A stretch of 64,000 nucleotides of DNA from Butyricimonas faecihominis (lineage in GTDB: Bacteria > Bacteroidota > Bacteroidia > Bacteroidales > Marinifilaceae): assembly GCF_033096445.1 (NCBI RefSeq), contig NZ_AP028155.1, positions 1,121,880 through 1,185,879 of the forward strand. Reading direction: 5' to 3'. The position numbers and the translations under genes are program-made. Positions 1-7,786 of the stretch are shown one piece after another (position 1 is the stretch's first letter; every line of letters begins with the position of its first letter). The notes beneath the pieces were generated by a model. That model was not told the DNA's origin. It ran no database searches and saw only the letters and a program-made list of their open reading frames with translations.

Positions 1-330
1 CTTCCTTGACAGAAATCTTATTCGTATGAAAGAAAGTTTGAAAGGAAGGAAATCCCTCATATTCATGTGGGAAAGACAGAACCAATGCTGTCCATTATGT
101 GGAGAACCCATAACCAAAGACACACCGTGGCGCACGGTGATGCTGAACGTGGATGGTATATCCAAACTGCATCTTGCACATGAAACATGTTGTAAATCTC
201 TTAACAAGAAAGGAGGACTTTCATGAGCGTGCTTCATAGAAGTATTGAATTGCTTGAGCCGTATGATGGGAAACTATCATGTACGGTTCTTAGGGGGGAA
301 AGCGCCCGTAAGGGTGCCGACCTACCCGAT
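1..330 (+). mobile_element. Group II intron, 3' end (IEP tail, domains V and VI)
   Basis: Seen: a 34-nt domain V at 256-289 starting GAGCC with a GAAA tetraloop, then domain VI at 290-327 containing the inner stem GCGCCC/GGGTGC. A bulged A at 324, seven nucleotides from the 3' end, fits the branch point. The intron ends in the usual AY dinucleotide (GAT at 328-330), and the coding frame of the coupling protein resumes at 331. The 5' part of the intron and the 5' exon lie left of the window. Group II introns are self-splicing retroelements, so the interrupted gene can stay functional if splicing works. Confidence 0.9.
2..226 (+). CDS. Group II intron-encoded reverse transcriptase/maturase, C-terminal HNH end (partial)
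   Basis: The frame is open to the left edge, so the ATG at 26 is internal and this is the tail of a longer protein. The visible part carries the HNH/En signature: a WERQ lead, the zinc-binding pair in CCPLCGEPI, and a histidine-rich second half (LHLAHETCC). Intron-encoded proteins with this tail use reverse transcriptase for retrohoming, the X domain for splicing and HNH to nick the target. The stop is only about 30 nt before domain V, the standard position for an ORF ending in domain IV. The RT and X domains are outside the window. Confidence 0.85.
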   Translation, partial: FLDRNLIRMKESLKGRKSLIFMWERQNQCCPLCGEPITKDTPWRTVMLNVDGISKLHLAHETCCKSLNKKGGLS

Positions 331-1785
331 CCGACTTTGGCAACCAAATTATATTATCATTATAAGAAAAACCAGAAGCTCAGAAAGCTGCCCAAGGGGT
401 GCAAGTTCAACATAATCAATTTCGTTGATGTGGAATACAGCCGCAGGGTAAATCCTATCCAGTTGAAATACATCAACAATCTTGCTGCCGCATCTGAAAC
501 CGCAGAAACCCTGCTTGAGTCCTTACAAAAAGGCAAGAAAGAAGGAGGCGGTGGCAGTGACCAGTTCTTTCAGACATCCGCTGTCAACTTCCTTGCCGCC
601 TGCATCTATTTTTTCTGCAACTGGGGCAAAGAACCCTACGACAAGGACGGTAATATGCTCACGGCAGAGAAGGTACAGGACAAACAGACCAAGCGGATGA
701 TACCCACCGGACGGGTGTTCAATTCCGCAGGTGAGGAAGTGGAACCGGCTTATTGGCTCGGAAAGTATTCCGATATGCCACATATCCTGTCATTCCTCAA
801 TGAGAGTTACCAGACAATTTTCGAGGTATTGGAGACCGACAACGAGGTGGCACCGTTGCTCGGTCCGTTTCAAACCGCCCTGAAGAACAAGGCAATGGAA
901 CAGTTGGAAGGTATGATCGGTACGCTGCGTGTCTATACCTCTCGCCTTGCCACCAAGGAAAGCTACTGGATATTCCACAAGGACGGTGACGACTTCGACT
1001 TGAAAGTCTCTGACCCCAAGAATCCCTCTTACCTGTTGATAGCCAATGATCCGGAAATGGAAAGCATCATCGGTGCGCTGAACGCCCTTATCCTTAATCG
1101 TCTGGTTACACGAGTGAACACGGGACAAGGCAAGAATATCCCGGTAAGCATCATCGTGGATGAGTTGCCTACCCTGTATTTTCACAAGATAGACCGCCTT
1201 ATCGGTACGGCACGAAGTAACAAGGTGTCAGTGGCGTTGGGATTTCAGGAGTTACCGCAGCTCGAAGCGGACTATGGCAAGGTAGGTATGCAGAAGATTA
1301 TCACTACTGTCGGCAATGTGGTCAGCGGTTCTGCCCGTTCCAAAGAGACCTTGGAATGGTTGTCATCCGACATCTTCGGTAAGGTGGTACAACTCAAAAA
1401 AGGCGTGACCATCGACCGGGACAAGACTTCCATCAACCTCAATGAGAACATGGACAGCCTTGTTCCTGCATCCAAAATCTCCGATATGCCGACCGGATGG
1501 ATATGCGGTCAGACAGCCCGTGACTTTGTGCAAACAAAAACAGGAAGCGGTGGAAGCATGAACATTCAGGAAAGCGAGGAGTTCAAGACCTCCAAGTTCT
1601 ACTGCAAGACGGATTTCGATATGAAGGAGATAAAAAAGGAGGAAGCCAGCTATGTACCGCTTCCCAAGTTTTACACCTTCAAATCAAGGGATGAACGGGA
1701 GCGCATCCTTTACAAGAACTTTGTACAAGTTGGAGAGGATGTCAAGGAAATGATACAAGAGATTCAGAAGTATAAAGTGAAATAG
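331..1785 (+). CDS. VirD4-type conjugative coupling ATPase, C-terminal exon
   Basis: T4CPs dock the relaxase-DNA complex to the mating channel and pump DNA with ATP. Here the Walker B-like segment IIVDELPTLYF and the following GFQELPQLEADYG match the T4CP pattern DE(L/F)P ... LGxQ..QL...YG. The Walker A loop is missing because it is encoded 5' of the intron, outside the window. The frame looks open from an ATG at 223, but codons before 331 are intron sequence; exon 2 begins at PTLATKLYY. The Bacteroides homologue is usually called MobC (sometimes TraG), about 650-700 aa, so roughly 485 residues are present. A strong terminator follows. Confidence 0.85.
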   Translation, partial: PTLATKLYYHYKKNQKLRKLPKGCKFNIINFVDVEYSRRVNPIQLKYINNLAAASETAETLLESLQKGKKEGGGGSDQFFQTSAVNFLAACIYFFCNWGKEPYDKDGNMLTAEKVQDKQTKRMIPTGRVFNSAGEEVEPAYWLGKYSDMPHILSFLNESYQTIFEVLETDNEVAPLLGPFQTALKNKAMEQLEGMIGTLRVYTSRLATKESYWIFHKDGDDFDLKVSDPKNPSYLLIANDPEMESIIGALNALILNRLVTRVNTGQGKNIPVSIIVDELPTLYFHKIDRLIGTARSNKVSVALGFQELPQLEADYGKVGMQKIITTVGNVVSGSARSKETLEWLSSDIFGKVVQLKKGVTIDRDKTSINLNENMDSLVPASKISDMPTGWICGQTARDFVQTKTGSGGSMNIQESEEFKTSKFYCKTDFDMKEIKKEEASYVPLPKFYTFKSRDERERILYKNFVQVGEDVKEMIQEIQKYKVK

Positions 1786-1795
1786 TTTCTCTAAT

Positions 1796-1828
1796 GGGGG
1801 CAGTACCAAATTATCAGTCATTGCCCCC
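1796..1828 (+). terminator. Terminator hairpin after the coupling-protein gene
   Basis: Inverted repeat GGGGGCA (1796-1802) and TGCCCCC (1822-1828) with a 19-nt loop, followed by an AT-rich run. It sits between two convergent genes, ending at 1785 (+) and 1844 (-), and may serve both. Confidence 0.65.
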
Positions 1829-1843
1829 TATTCAATTTATCAA

Positions 1844-2218
1844 TTACCAAAATCGAGGGTCTGTACTAATATCATCCCCGGAAAAATCAAATTGAATATC
1901 TTGTATCCTACCGACATATCCAACACTTCTTTTTTCTTGAAATTTTGGATATCGTTGTAAATCATCTGCATATATGCTTACATATACAGGCGTATCAAAT
2001 AATTCACGAACTCCATCTCCTAACCTTTTCCAAAATGATTGAGTATAGTGATTCTTAAATTCTTCACTAAATTTAGTCTTAACTATCCATACGCTTCTGT
2101 TGTCAAGCGATTGATCCAATATTCCTCCGTGAAATAAACAAATTTTAGAGAGCTTAGCAGCCATAGTCTCTTCTGACATAGGAGTATTACCTACATTTAT
2201 AAACACGAGTATTTTCAT
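1844..2218 (-). CDS. Hypothetical protein, 124 aa
   Basis: Not recognised. A soluble, mixed alpha/beta-looking protein without signal peptide or membrane segment, starting MKILVFINVGN, a beta strand that could open a Rossmann-like or nuclease-like fold. It lies 55 bp downstream of the large STAND NTPase gene on the same strand and shares its AT-rich composition, unlike the GC-richer conjugation gene at its left. I infer it belongs with the NTPase as a two-gene unit. No catalytic motif is evident. Confidence 0.6.
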   Translation of the reverse strand: MKILVFINVGNTPMSEETMAAKLSKICLFHGGILDQSLDNRSVWIVKTKFSEEFKNHYTQSFWKRLGDGVRELFDTPVYVSIYADDLQRYPKFQEKRSVGYVGRIQDIQFDFSGDDISTDPRFW

Positions 2219-2273
2219 CTTGCATAAATTGTTCTAATATCCATAACTCTATAAAATCATAATAGAAACTTTG

Positions 2274-5200
2274 TCATTTCTTGCTTTTCTTGTTTTTCTT
2301 AACTTTAGTATTTTGTTTTGGCAATCCTGTTTCAACACCACTACTACATTTACAATCCGTCAGTAAGACAGAAGTATGAGGTAAATCTTTGTACTCTAGT
2401 CTTAATTTTTCGAATTCAGAACGTTTGCTGCTTTCTCTATGAACATCAAACACCCAAAATACAGACAAACAAGTACCAGTTGCATTTGTGTACTGAATAA
2501 ACTTATTTCTGTATTCTCGACGTTTCTTCTCTTCCTGAATTTCTTTATTGTGAAGTAGTTTAAGCTCTACCATAATAGGATTACACAAGCCGTATCGAAT
2601 GAGAATATTTGTACGCTTATTATCTTGTAGAGCAACCTCCCGATCTACACGAACAGCCTCTAATCCCATTTGGCAGCATTTATTAATGATGGTATTTTTC
2701 AACTCCCTTTGAATAAAATCTTCACTTAAAGCATCTGGACGAACTAATGTGTAAATACCTTGGTCTTGTATCTCTTTTTGGACTTCAGAGTGTATTTCTG
2801 TAAAATAACGTCTTAAATCACCGTCATTCCGGATATTTAAATATGATTCTTCAATACATTTGTTGTATTGTTTAATAGCTCTACCGATGGTAATCTTTTC
2901 ATTTACTAAAAACAGCATTTCTGCATTATTCATAATACTGGTAGCGAGATAACTTACACTTTTCGCATTATGAGCCTCTATCTTTTTTCTTAATGTAGAA
3001 ATGTAATCAACATTGTTTAAATTCACGAAGAAAAGATATATTTGGTTAAGGAGATAACGTGCGTATTCTAATGTATCAGTGTTTTCACATAATGTCAATC
3101 CAAAATCGAACAAATCCGACATTTGGTTAGCCAACGTTTCATTATCTTTTATACTCATGAAGCATCTGAACATATGTGGATTTGGGCTTATTATTTCGGA
3201 CTCCTCATATGAAATCGCACGAGCATGTCCTGTGTCATTATGGAAGGTCTTTATAATATGCTCTCTAAAATACTCAATCCGCCATTTAATGGCATCTGTA
3301 TCCTTAAACTTTTCAATCATTACAGCATTACACTTCATCTTTATGCTTGTAATACCATCATCTTTGAGAGAATCGAATAAGTCTCGGTACTTGTCTATAC
3401 CCCAATAACTGTAATCAGATATGACATCTAATGCCTTGGAAGCTGCAATGCTGTAATCAAGATTTTGATTAACTTTATATTGTTCTATATACTCTTCCAA
3501 CTTATATGACAATGCCTCAATCCCATAATCAGTGATACAGGCACATATATCATCCGAACTTACATTCATAAAATCATCTTCCCTTGACTTCCACCATTCT
3601 ACAAGTTGTTTCTTCTCCTCATCGCTAATACTACCAATAACGGACTTGTATATATTCTTCACATCTTTGACATCATAATTTCTCGTGAAGCAAACATTTG
3701 GCAATGTTTTAGCCAAAATTATTCTATAAGAGCTCAGTAAATCTTTAGCACCTAAATAATATAAAAACTTTACAAAAACAGGAATTTTGGGTAAAGACAT
3801 AGAAAGAGTAAAGGAATTTTGTGTTTCCCTTTCTAATGTCATTTTGTCTAAATCAAGTTCCTCAAAAAAAACTTTAACAATATCTATCAGAGGATTACAA
3901 TCTTGTTTTTGAACAAATTCAATATTTTTTGACAACTCATACGCAGCCTCATATTTATAGTACTTTGACACATTCGGGTCTAAGATATTTCGATAAGCCT
4001 CAATAAGTTGTTGATTTTGTGAATTTACTTTTCCATCTTCTAATTTTTGTGATTCCTTATCCCAATGCTCAAATGTGTCTGCATAACGTGCTATGTACTT
4101 AGCTATGGAAGTCCTTTTATCTGCATCGTTTCTAATTTTGTTAATGAGTGTGGTGAGAATATTATCTATATACCAAGTTTCTATCTCCTTTTCGCTCAAC
4201 AAAATATCCATTGACGATATAAGTTCTAAATCAACAAATTCTGCATCGAAACGTCGAAATAAATCTTCTAAATCCCATGTTCTATCAAAACTTGCAATAA
4301 ACAAGGCTCCTGTCTTTTTTTCAAGCAATATTCGCCTAATGATTTCATACATATCACTATAGGTAATGTAAGTATGATTGGATATAAGACCTGCAATTAT
4401 TCTTGTAATGAGTTGTTTGCTATCTGTGTCTCCTTTCCAAACAATATCAAATTGTCTATTTAAATACAATTCATAACAAACGACTAGTGTACCCTTTTTA
4501 TTAAAAAATTCATACAGCTTACCATTTTCTATGATGTTATTATAGGCATAAACTATTGTAGATAAATCTTCTATACATAAAACTGCATTTATTGCGTATG
4601 GATTACCTACATAACAATCATTCAACCAACAATCAACGACATCTATTTCGGTCATTTTGCTGTAACCTGTTACTTCACAATACTTTTCTTTTAATTCTTG
4701 GGTAAATCCGCTATATGATTTTGATAATTGTATAAGTTCGTCTTTACATTTAAGTGCATTATACAAGTCTAAAGCCGCCAACTGCTTTTCCTCATCGTTG
4801 GTTGCCATCAGACCATTTGCTGCATTAATCCAATGATCCGAAACGCATTTGCTTAAATTGCTGTTTTCAACAAGCGTATCAAGAACGACATAAATATTGG
4901 ATAATTGAATCTTATTGAGGTAGTCGAATGGCAATAACATCTGAGCATCACAATTTACCGTATAACACTCATGCAATAATTCAGAAATCGAACCTCTCCA
5001 CATAATATATACAGGTATTCGTTGGTAGTGTTCAAAAATTATTGAAAATAAATCTTCTTTCTGCTGAAGTGAAAGTACAGATGAATCAACGTATTTCAAT
5101 AGATTTTCAAATGATTCATTATCAAGATTTGATTCGTATGATACAATAAGTCTAAACACATTAATAAAAGTCTGGATTCTATCATTTGAATATGAGATAT

Positions 5201-6248
5201 GAGGAATAACATCATACCAGTTGGGATAGATATGTTTCAAATCTTTCTGTACAGCAACATCATAAAGTACACTCTCTATATTGTCCTGTCTACACAACTC
5301 CTTTGCTGCAAGATATTCTTGTAACTCAGTATTTTCAAAACATAGCATATCATTTGTATCTTTCAATATTCGACTCTCAAAGAACAGTAAATCAAAATTG
5401 GCAATGAGCATCTGCGTCATATTGCCTTTTATACCATCTAAAATCGTATATAGGTCATCTTTTGAGATTTGGTCTCTTCGACTTATCTCCATAACGAAAG
5501 CCACTTTCTCCAATGTTCTCTGCACCAATATCTTATTATTTTCATTATATTCAATGTCTTTCCGAGCTTTTACTGCTGCCTGTATTGAACGAGCAATTAT
5601 GTACTCAAAAAGCTCTCCGATATTCACACCACTACCTTCTTTTTTGTTCCATTCCAATAAAAAGGTCAAATATCTTGGGATAGTTATAAGTGTTCTTAAT
5701 TTCGGGCTTTTACTTATGTGCTCTATTGTTGTCTCAGAGCACTTGCTTTTAACCACATTCATTACCTCTCCCTCATTCAACCTACATATTTCTACAAATC
5801 GCAAATTCCTACAATTGGAAAAATGCTTTGCATAAGATGCCACATAATGCTTTCTACAAGTGAATATTATCTTAACATCACGATACGCTTCTTTATATTG
5901 CTTTATCGTTTGTAGTATATCATAGAATGAGTTTCCATCAACTTCATCCAAAGCGTCTATAATGCAATAGTCTGTTTCCGTTGAAAGAACCTTGTGCTTC
6001 AACTCAGATGCGGTACAATGGTACAAATTTTCAGAAACACGTTTCTTTATTTCTTCAACGAGTCTACTTTTACCTATGCCTGGTTCTCCCACAACACAAA
6101 CGAAGCTTTCTTCAAGCAGTTTGTCAACAGACAAATTCTCTGTCACATCAAAAAATGTGCGCTGCCTATTATTCTCTAACAGGTCATCAATATTTTGATA
6201 TTTTACAATCTGTGGCGTAATATAGTTCAATATCTTTTCGGATTCCAT
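2274..6248 (-). CDS. STAND/NACHT-like NTPase with C-terminal nuclease-like domain
   Basis: A 1,324-aa candidate anti-phage sensor-effector. Seen: Walker A GEPGIGKS at residues 54-61, Walker B YCIIDALDEVD at 94-104, an arginine-containing sensor strand IIFTCRKHY, then about 1,000 residues rich in helices that look like a repeat-type sensor. The last 130 residues resemble a PD-(D/E)XK nuclease: TNILIRYG ... PIMVELKLL gives the E-x-K pair near 1228-1230, but the Asp usually found in the RTDI-type strand is Asn. A lysine-rich tail ends the protein. In the family, the NTPase oligomerises after sensing a phage protein and activates the fused effector; that role is inferred here. Confidence 0.75.
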   Translation of the reverse strand: MESEKILNYITPQIVKYQNIDDLLENNRQRTFFDVTENLSVDKLLEESFVCVVGEPGIGKSRLVEEIKKRVSENLYHCTASELKHKVLSTETDYCIIDALDEVDGNSFYDILQTIKQYKEAYRDVKIIFTCRKHYVASYAKHFSNCRNLRFVEICRLNEGEVMNVVKSKCSETTIEHISKSPKLRTLITIPRYLTFLLEWNKKEGSGVNIGELFEYIIARSIQAAVKARKDIEYNENNKILVQRTLEKVAFVMEISRRDQISKDDLYTILDGIKGNMTQMLIANFDLLFFESRILKDTNDMLCFENTELQEYLAAKELCRQDNIESVLYDVAVQKDLKHIYPNWYDVIPHISYSNDRIQTFINVFRLIVSYESNLDNESFENLLKYVDSSVLSLQQKEDLFSIIFEHYQRIPVYIMWRGSISELLHECYTVNCDAQMLLPFDYLNKIQLSNIYVVLDTLVENSNLSKCVSDHWINAANGLMATNDEEKQLAALDLYNALKCKDELIQLSKSYSGFTQELKEKYCEVTGYSKMTEIDVVDCWLNDCYVGNPYAINAVLCIEDLSTIVYAYNNIIENGKLYEFFNKKGTLVVCYELYLNRQFDIVWKGDTDSKQLITRIIAGLISNHTYITYSDMYEIIRRILLEKKTGALFIASFDRTWDLEDLFRRFDAEFVDLELISSMDILLSEKEIETWYIDNILTTLINKIRNDADKRTSIAKYIARYADTFEHWDKESQKLEDGKVNSQNQQLIEAYRNILDPNVSKYYKYEAAYELSKNIEFVQKQDCNPLIDIVKVFFEELDLDKMTLERETQNSFTLSMSLPKIPVFVKFLYYLGAKDLLSSYRIILAKTLPNVCFTRNYDVKDVKNIYKSVIGSISDEEKKQLVEWWKSREDDFMNVSSDDICACITDYGIEALSYKLEEYIEQYKVNQNLDYSIAASKALDVISDYSYWGIDKYRDLFDSLKDDGITSIKMKCNAVMIEKFKDTDAIKWRIEYFREHIIKTFHNDTGHARAISYEESEIISPNPHMFRCFMSIKDNETLANQMSDLFDFGLTLCENTDTLEYARYLLNQIYLFFVNLNNVDYISTLRKKIEAHNAKSVSYLATSIMNNAEMLFLVNEKITIGRAIKQYNKCIEESYLNIRNDGDLRRYFTEIHSEVQKEIQDQGIYTLVRPDALSEDFIQRELKNTIINKCCQMGLEAVRVDREVALQDNKRTNILIRYGLCNPIMVELKLLHNKEIQEEKKRREYRNKFIQYTNATGTCLSVFWVFDVHRESSKRSEFEKLRLEYKDLPHTSVLLTDCKCSSGVETGLPKQNTKVKKNKKSKK

Positions 6249-6274
6249 AATATCTAATCTTTCAAGTTATTGTA

Positions 6275-6282
6275 CAAAGGTA
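6275..6282 (-). promoter_or_regulatory. Bacteroidales -7 element for the STAND NTPase gene
   Basis: TACCTTTG on the minus strand, 27 bp upstream of the ATG at 6248. The -33 element is not clear. Confidence 0.6.
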
Positions 6283-6391
6283 ATCCTTTTAGTTGAGTTA
6301 GCAGAACTCTTTTGTGATAAAAATTGAAGTAATCCGCAATTTTTATAGCAAATAGTCTTACTTATATAATGGCTGATTGAATTTAATTTAG

Positions 6392-6399
6392 TACTTTTG
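6392..6399 (+). promoter_or_regulatory. Bacteroidales -7 element for the XRE/WYL operon
   Basis: TACTTTTG on the plus strand, 28 bp before the ATG at 6427, matching TAnnTTTG. It is divergent from the NTPase promoter in the same 178-bp intergenic region, so the XRE protein could control both. Confidence 0.55.
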
Positions 6400-6426
6400 C
6401 AATGTATGGAGAAATAATAAACCAAA

Positions 6427-6678
6427 ATGGAAGAGACGAAAGATATAAATCGAATCAAAGTTGTTCTTGTTGAAAAGAAGCGAACCAACAAATGGCTGGC
6501 AGAACAATTGGGCAAGGATCCGGCAACAGTGTCTAAATGGTGTACGAACACTTCGCAACCGGGATTGGAAACACTGTTGCAGATTGCCGGTGTTCTTGAT
6601 GTTGATGTGAAAGATTTACTTCATTCAACAAAAGAGGATGCTATGTATATTAAAGTTCCAACCAATCTAACGATGTAA
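6427..6678 (+). CDS. XRE-family helix-turn-helix regulator
   Basis: An 83-aa DNA-binding protein. The Cro/C1 fold is visible over residues 7-65: NRIKVVLVEKKRTNKWLAEQ, then the recognition region GKDPATVSKWC, and LETLLQIAGVLDVDVKDLL. There is no extra sensor domain. It heads the plus-strand defence island, 12 bp before a WYL regulator, and faces the NTPase promoter. I infer that it represses one or both divergent promoters, as small XRE proteins next to restriction-modification genes usually do. Confidence 0.85.
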   Translation: MEETKDINRIKVVLVEKKRTNKWLAEQLGKDPATVSKWCTNTSQPGLETLLQIAGVLDVDVKDLLHSTKEDAMYIKVPTNLTM

Positions 6679-6690
6679 CATAAAGACATT

Positions 6691-7749
6691 ATGCCCAAAA
6701 ACAAGAATGCCGAATATAGGTTCATGGTCTTAGACCGATGCTTTAGCGACTTTCGTCATAAATACACTATTGAAGACCTATTGGAAAAGGTCAACGATAA
6801 ATTATATGATGCAAACGGAAGCAAGTCCATGATTATGGAGCGGCAATTGCGAGGAGATTTAAATGCCATTCGCAAGATGCTCCCGGACGGCATATATCTT
6901 GAAGCCATACCGCATGATGGTAAGAAGTGTTACTATCGTTATTCTGAACCGAATTTTTCTATCTACAAAAACGAACTATCAGTAGCAGAAGTGCAGAACC
7001 TCCGTTCAACAATAGAAATGTTAGGTAAATACAGAGGTTTACCTTCGAACGGATGGTTGGAAGAGGTTATCTCCAACCTCGAAATTAGATTTGGAGTCAA
7101 AGGTAATGCAGAAAATCTTGTTTCTTTTGGGCAGAATGATCAGTTAAAAGGGATTGAATATCTCTCTGACATTATTGATGCGACCATCAACCATCAGCCG
7201 TTAGATATTGAATATATTTCAGCCAACGGAAACCATCACCAACATACATTACATCCATATTTTGTTAAACAATATAATGGAAGATGGTATCTGTTCGGGC
7301 TTGACGAAAAAGAAGACAGGATTAAGAGTCTTGCCTTTGACCGTATTCAAAGTATGGTAAATAATAATTGTGCATTCCGAAAAAATGAAAAGATTGATTT
7401 CAATACATATTTCGACAATGTAGTTGGTGTAACTGTTCCATATGAGGGAGAATCAAACTTGGAAGTTTTTCAATTAAAGTTTTCTCCAAAACGTTTCAAA
7501 TATGTAACCTCAAAGCCTATACATAAATCACAGGAAATTATAAGCGAAGAGGATTGTATAATTTCACTACAGTTATATCACACATTAGAATTGGAGCAAC
7601 AGATTTTCTCTTTCGGACCAGATGTGGAAGTCCTTTCACCTACATGGTTTCGCGAGGCTTTTAGCAAGAAAATTGCAGAATGTATGAAAAAATATTTTTC
7701 TATGCAGAACCTTTGCATAGACAACAACGACCTTTGCAGTGTCAAATGA
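6691..7749 (+). CDS. WYL-domain transcriptional regulator
   Basis: A 352-aa protein with an N-terminal winged-helix part (about residues 1-95) and a WYL domain centred on GRWYLFGLDEKEDRIKSLAF with the downstream FDRIQSM strand, then a C-terminal WCX-like segment (VEVLSPTWFREAF). WYL domains bind nucleic-acid or nucleotide ligands and control defence operons such as BREX, CBASS and CRISPR. It sits just ahead of the methylase-kinase fusion and type I system, which makes it their probable regulator. A second, unrelated WYL gene lies at the right end of the window. Confidence 0.88.
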   Translation: MPKNKNAEYRFMVLDRCFSDFRHKYTIEDLLEKVNDKLYDANGSKSMIMERQLRGDLNAIRKMLPDGIYLEAIPHDGKKCYYRYSEPNFSIYKNELSVAEVQNLRSTIEMLGKYRGLPSNGWLEEVISNLEIRFGVKGNAENLVSFGQNDQLKGIEYLSDIIDATINHQPLDIEYISANGNHHQHTLHPYFVKQYNGRWYLFGLDEKEDRIKSLAFDRIQSMVNNNCAFRKNEKIDFNTYFDNVVGVTVPYEGESNLEVFQLKFSPKRFKYVTSKPIHKSQEIISEEDCIISLQLYHTLELEQQIFSFGPDVEVLSPTWFREAFSKKIAECMKKYFSMQNLCIDNNDLCSVK

Positions 7750-7786
7750 AATCAGTATTAAAGTTTAACTCTAAAATTTCAAAACA

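Noticed and set aside
223-330. In-frame ATG at 223 as the start of the coupling protein
   Set aside because: These codons are group II intron domains V and VI; the exon begins at 331.
5281-5835. 184-codon open frame opposite the STAND NTPase
   Set aside because: Low-complexity shadow in AT-rich DNA; the other strand carries Walker motifs and a continuous 1,324-aa protein.
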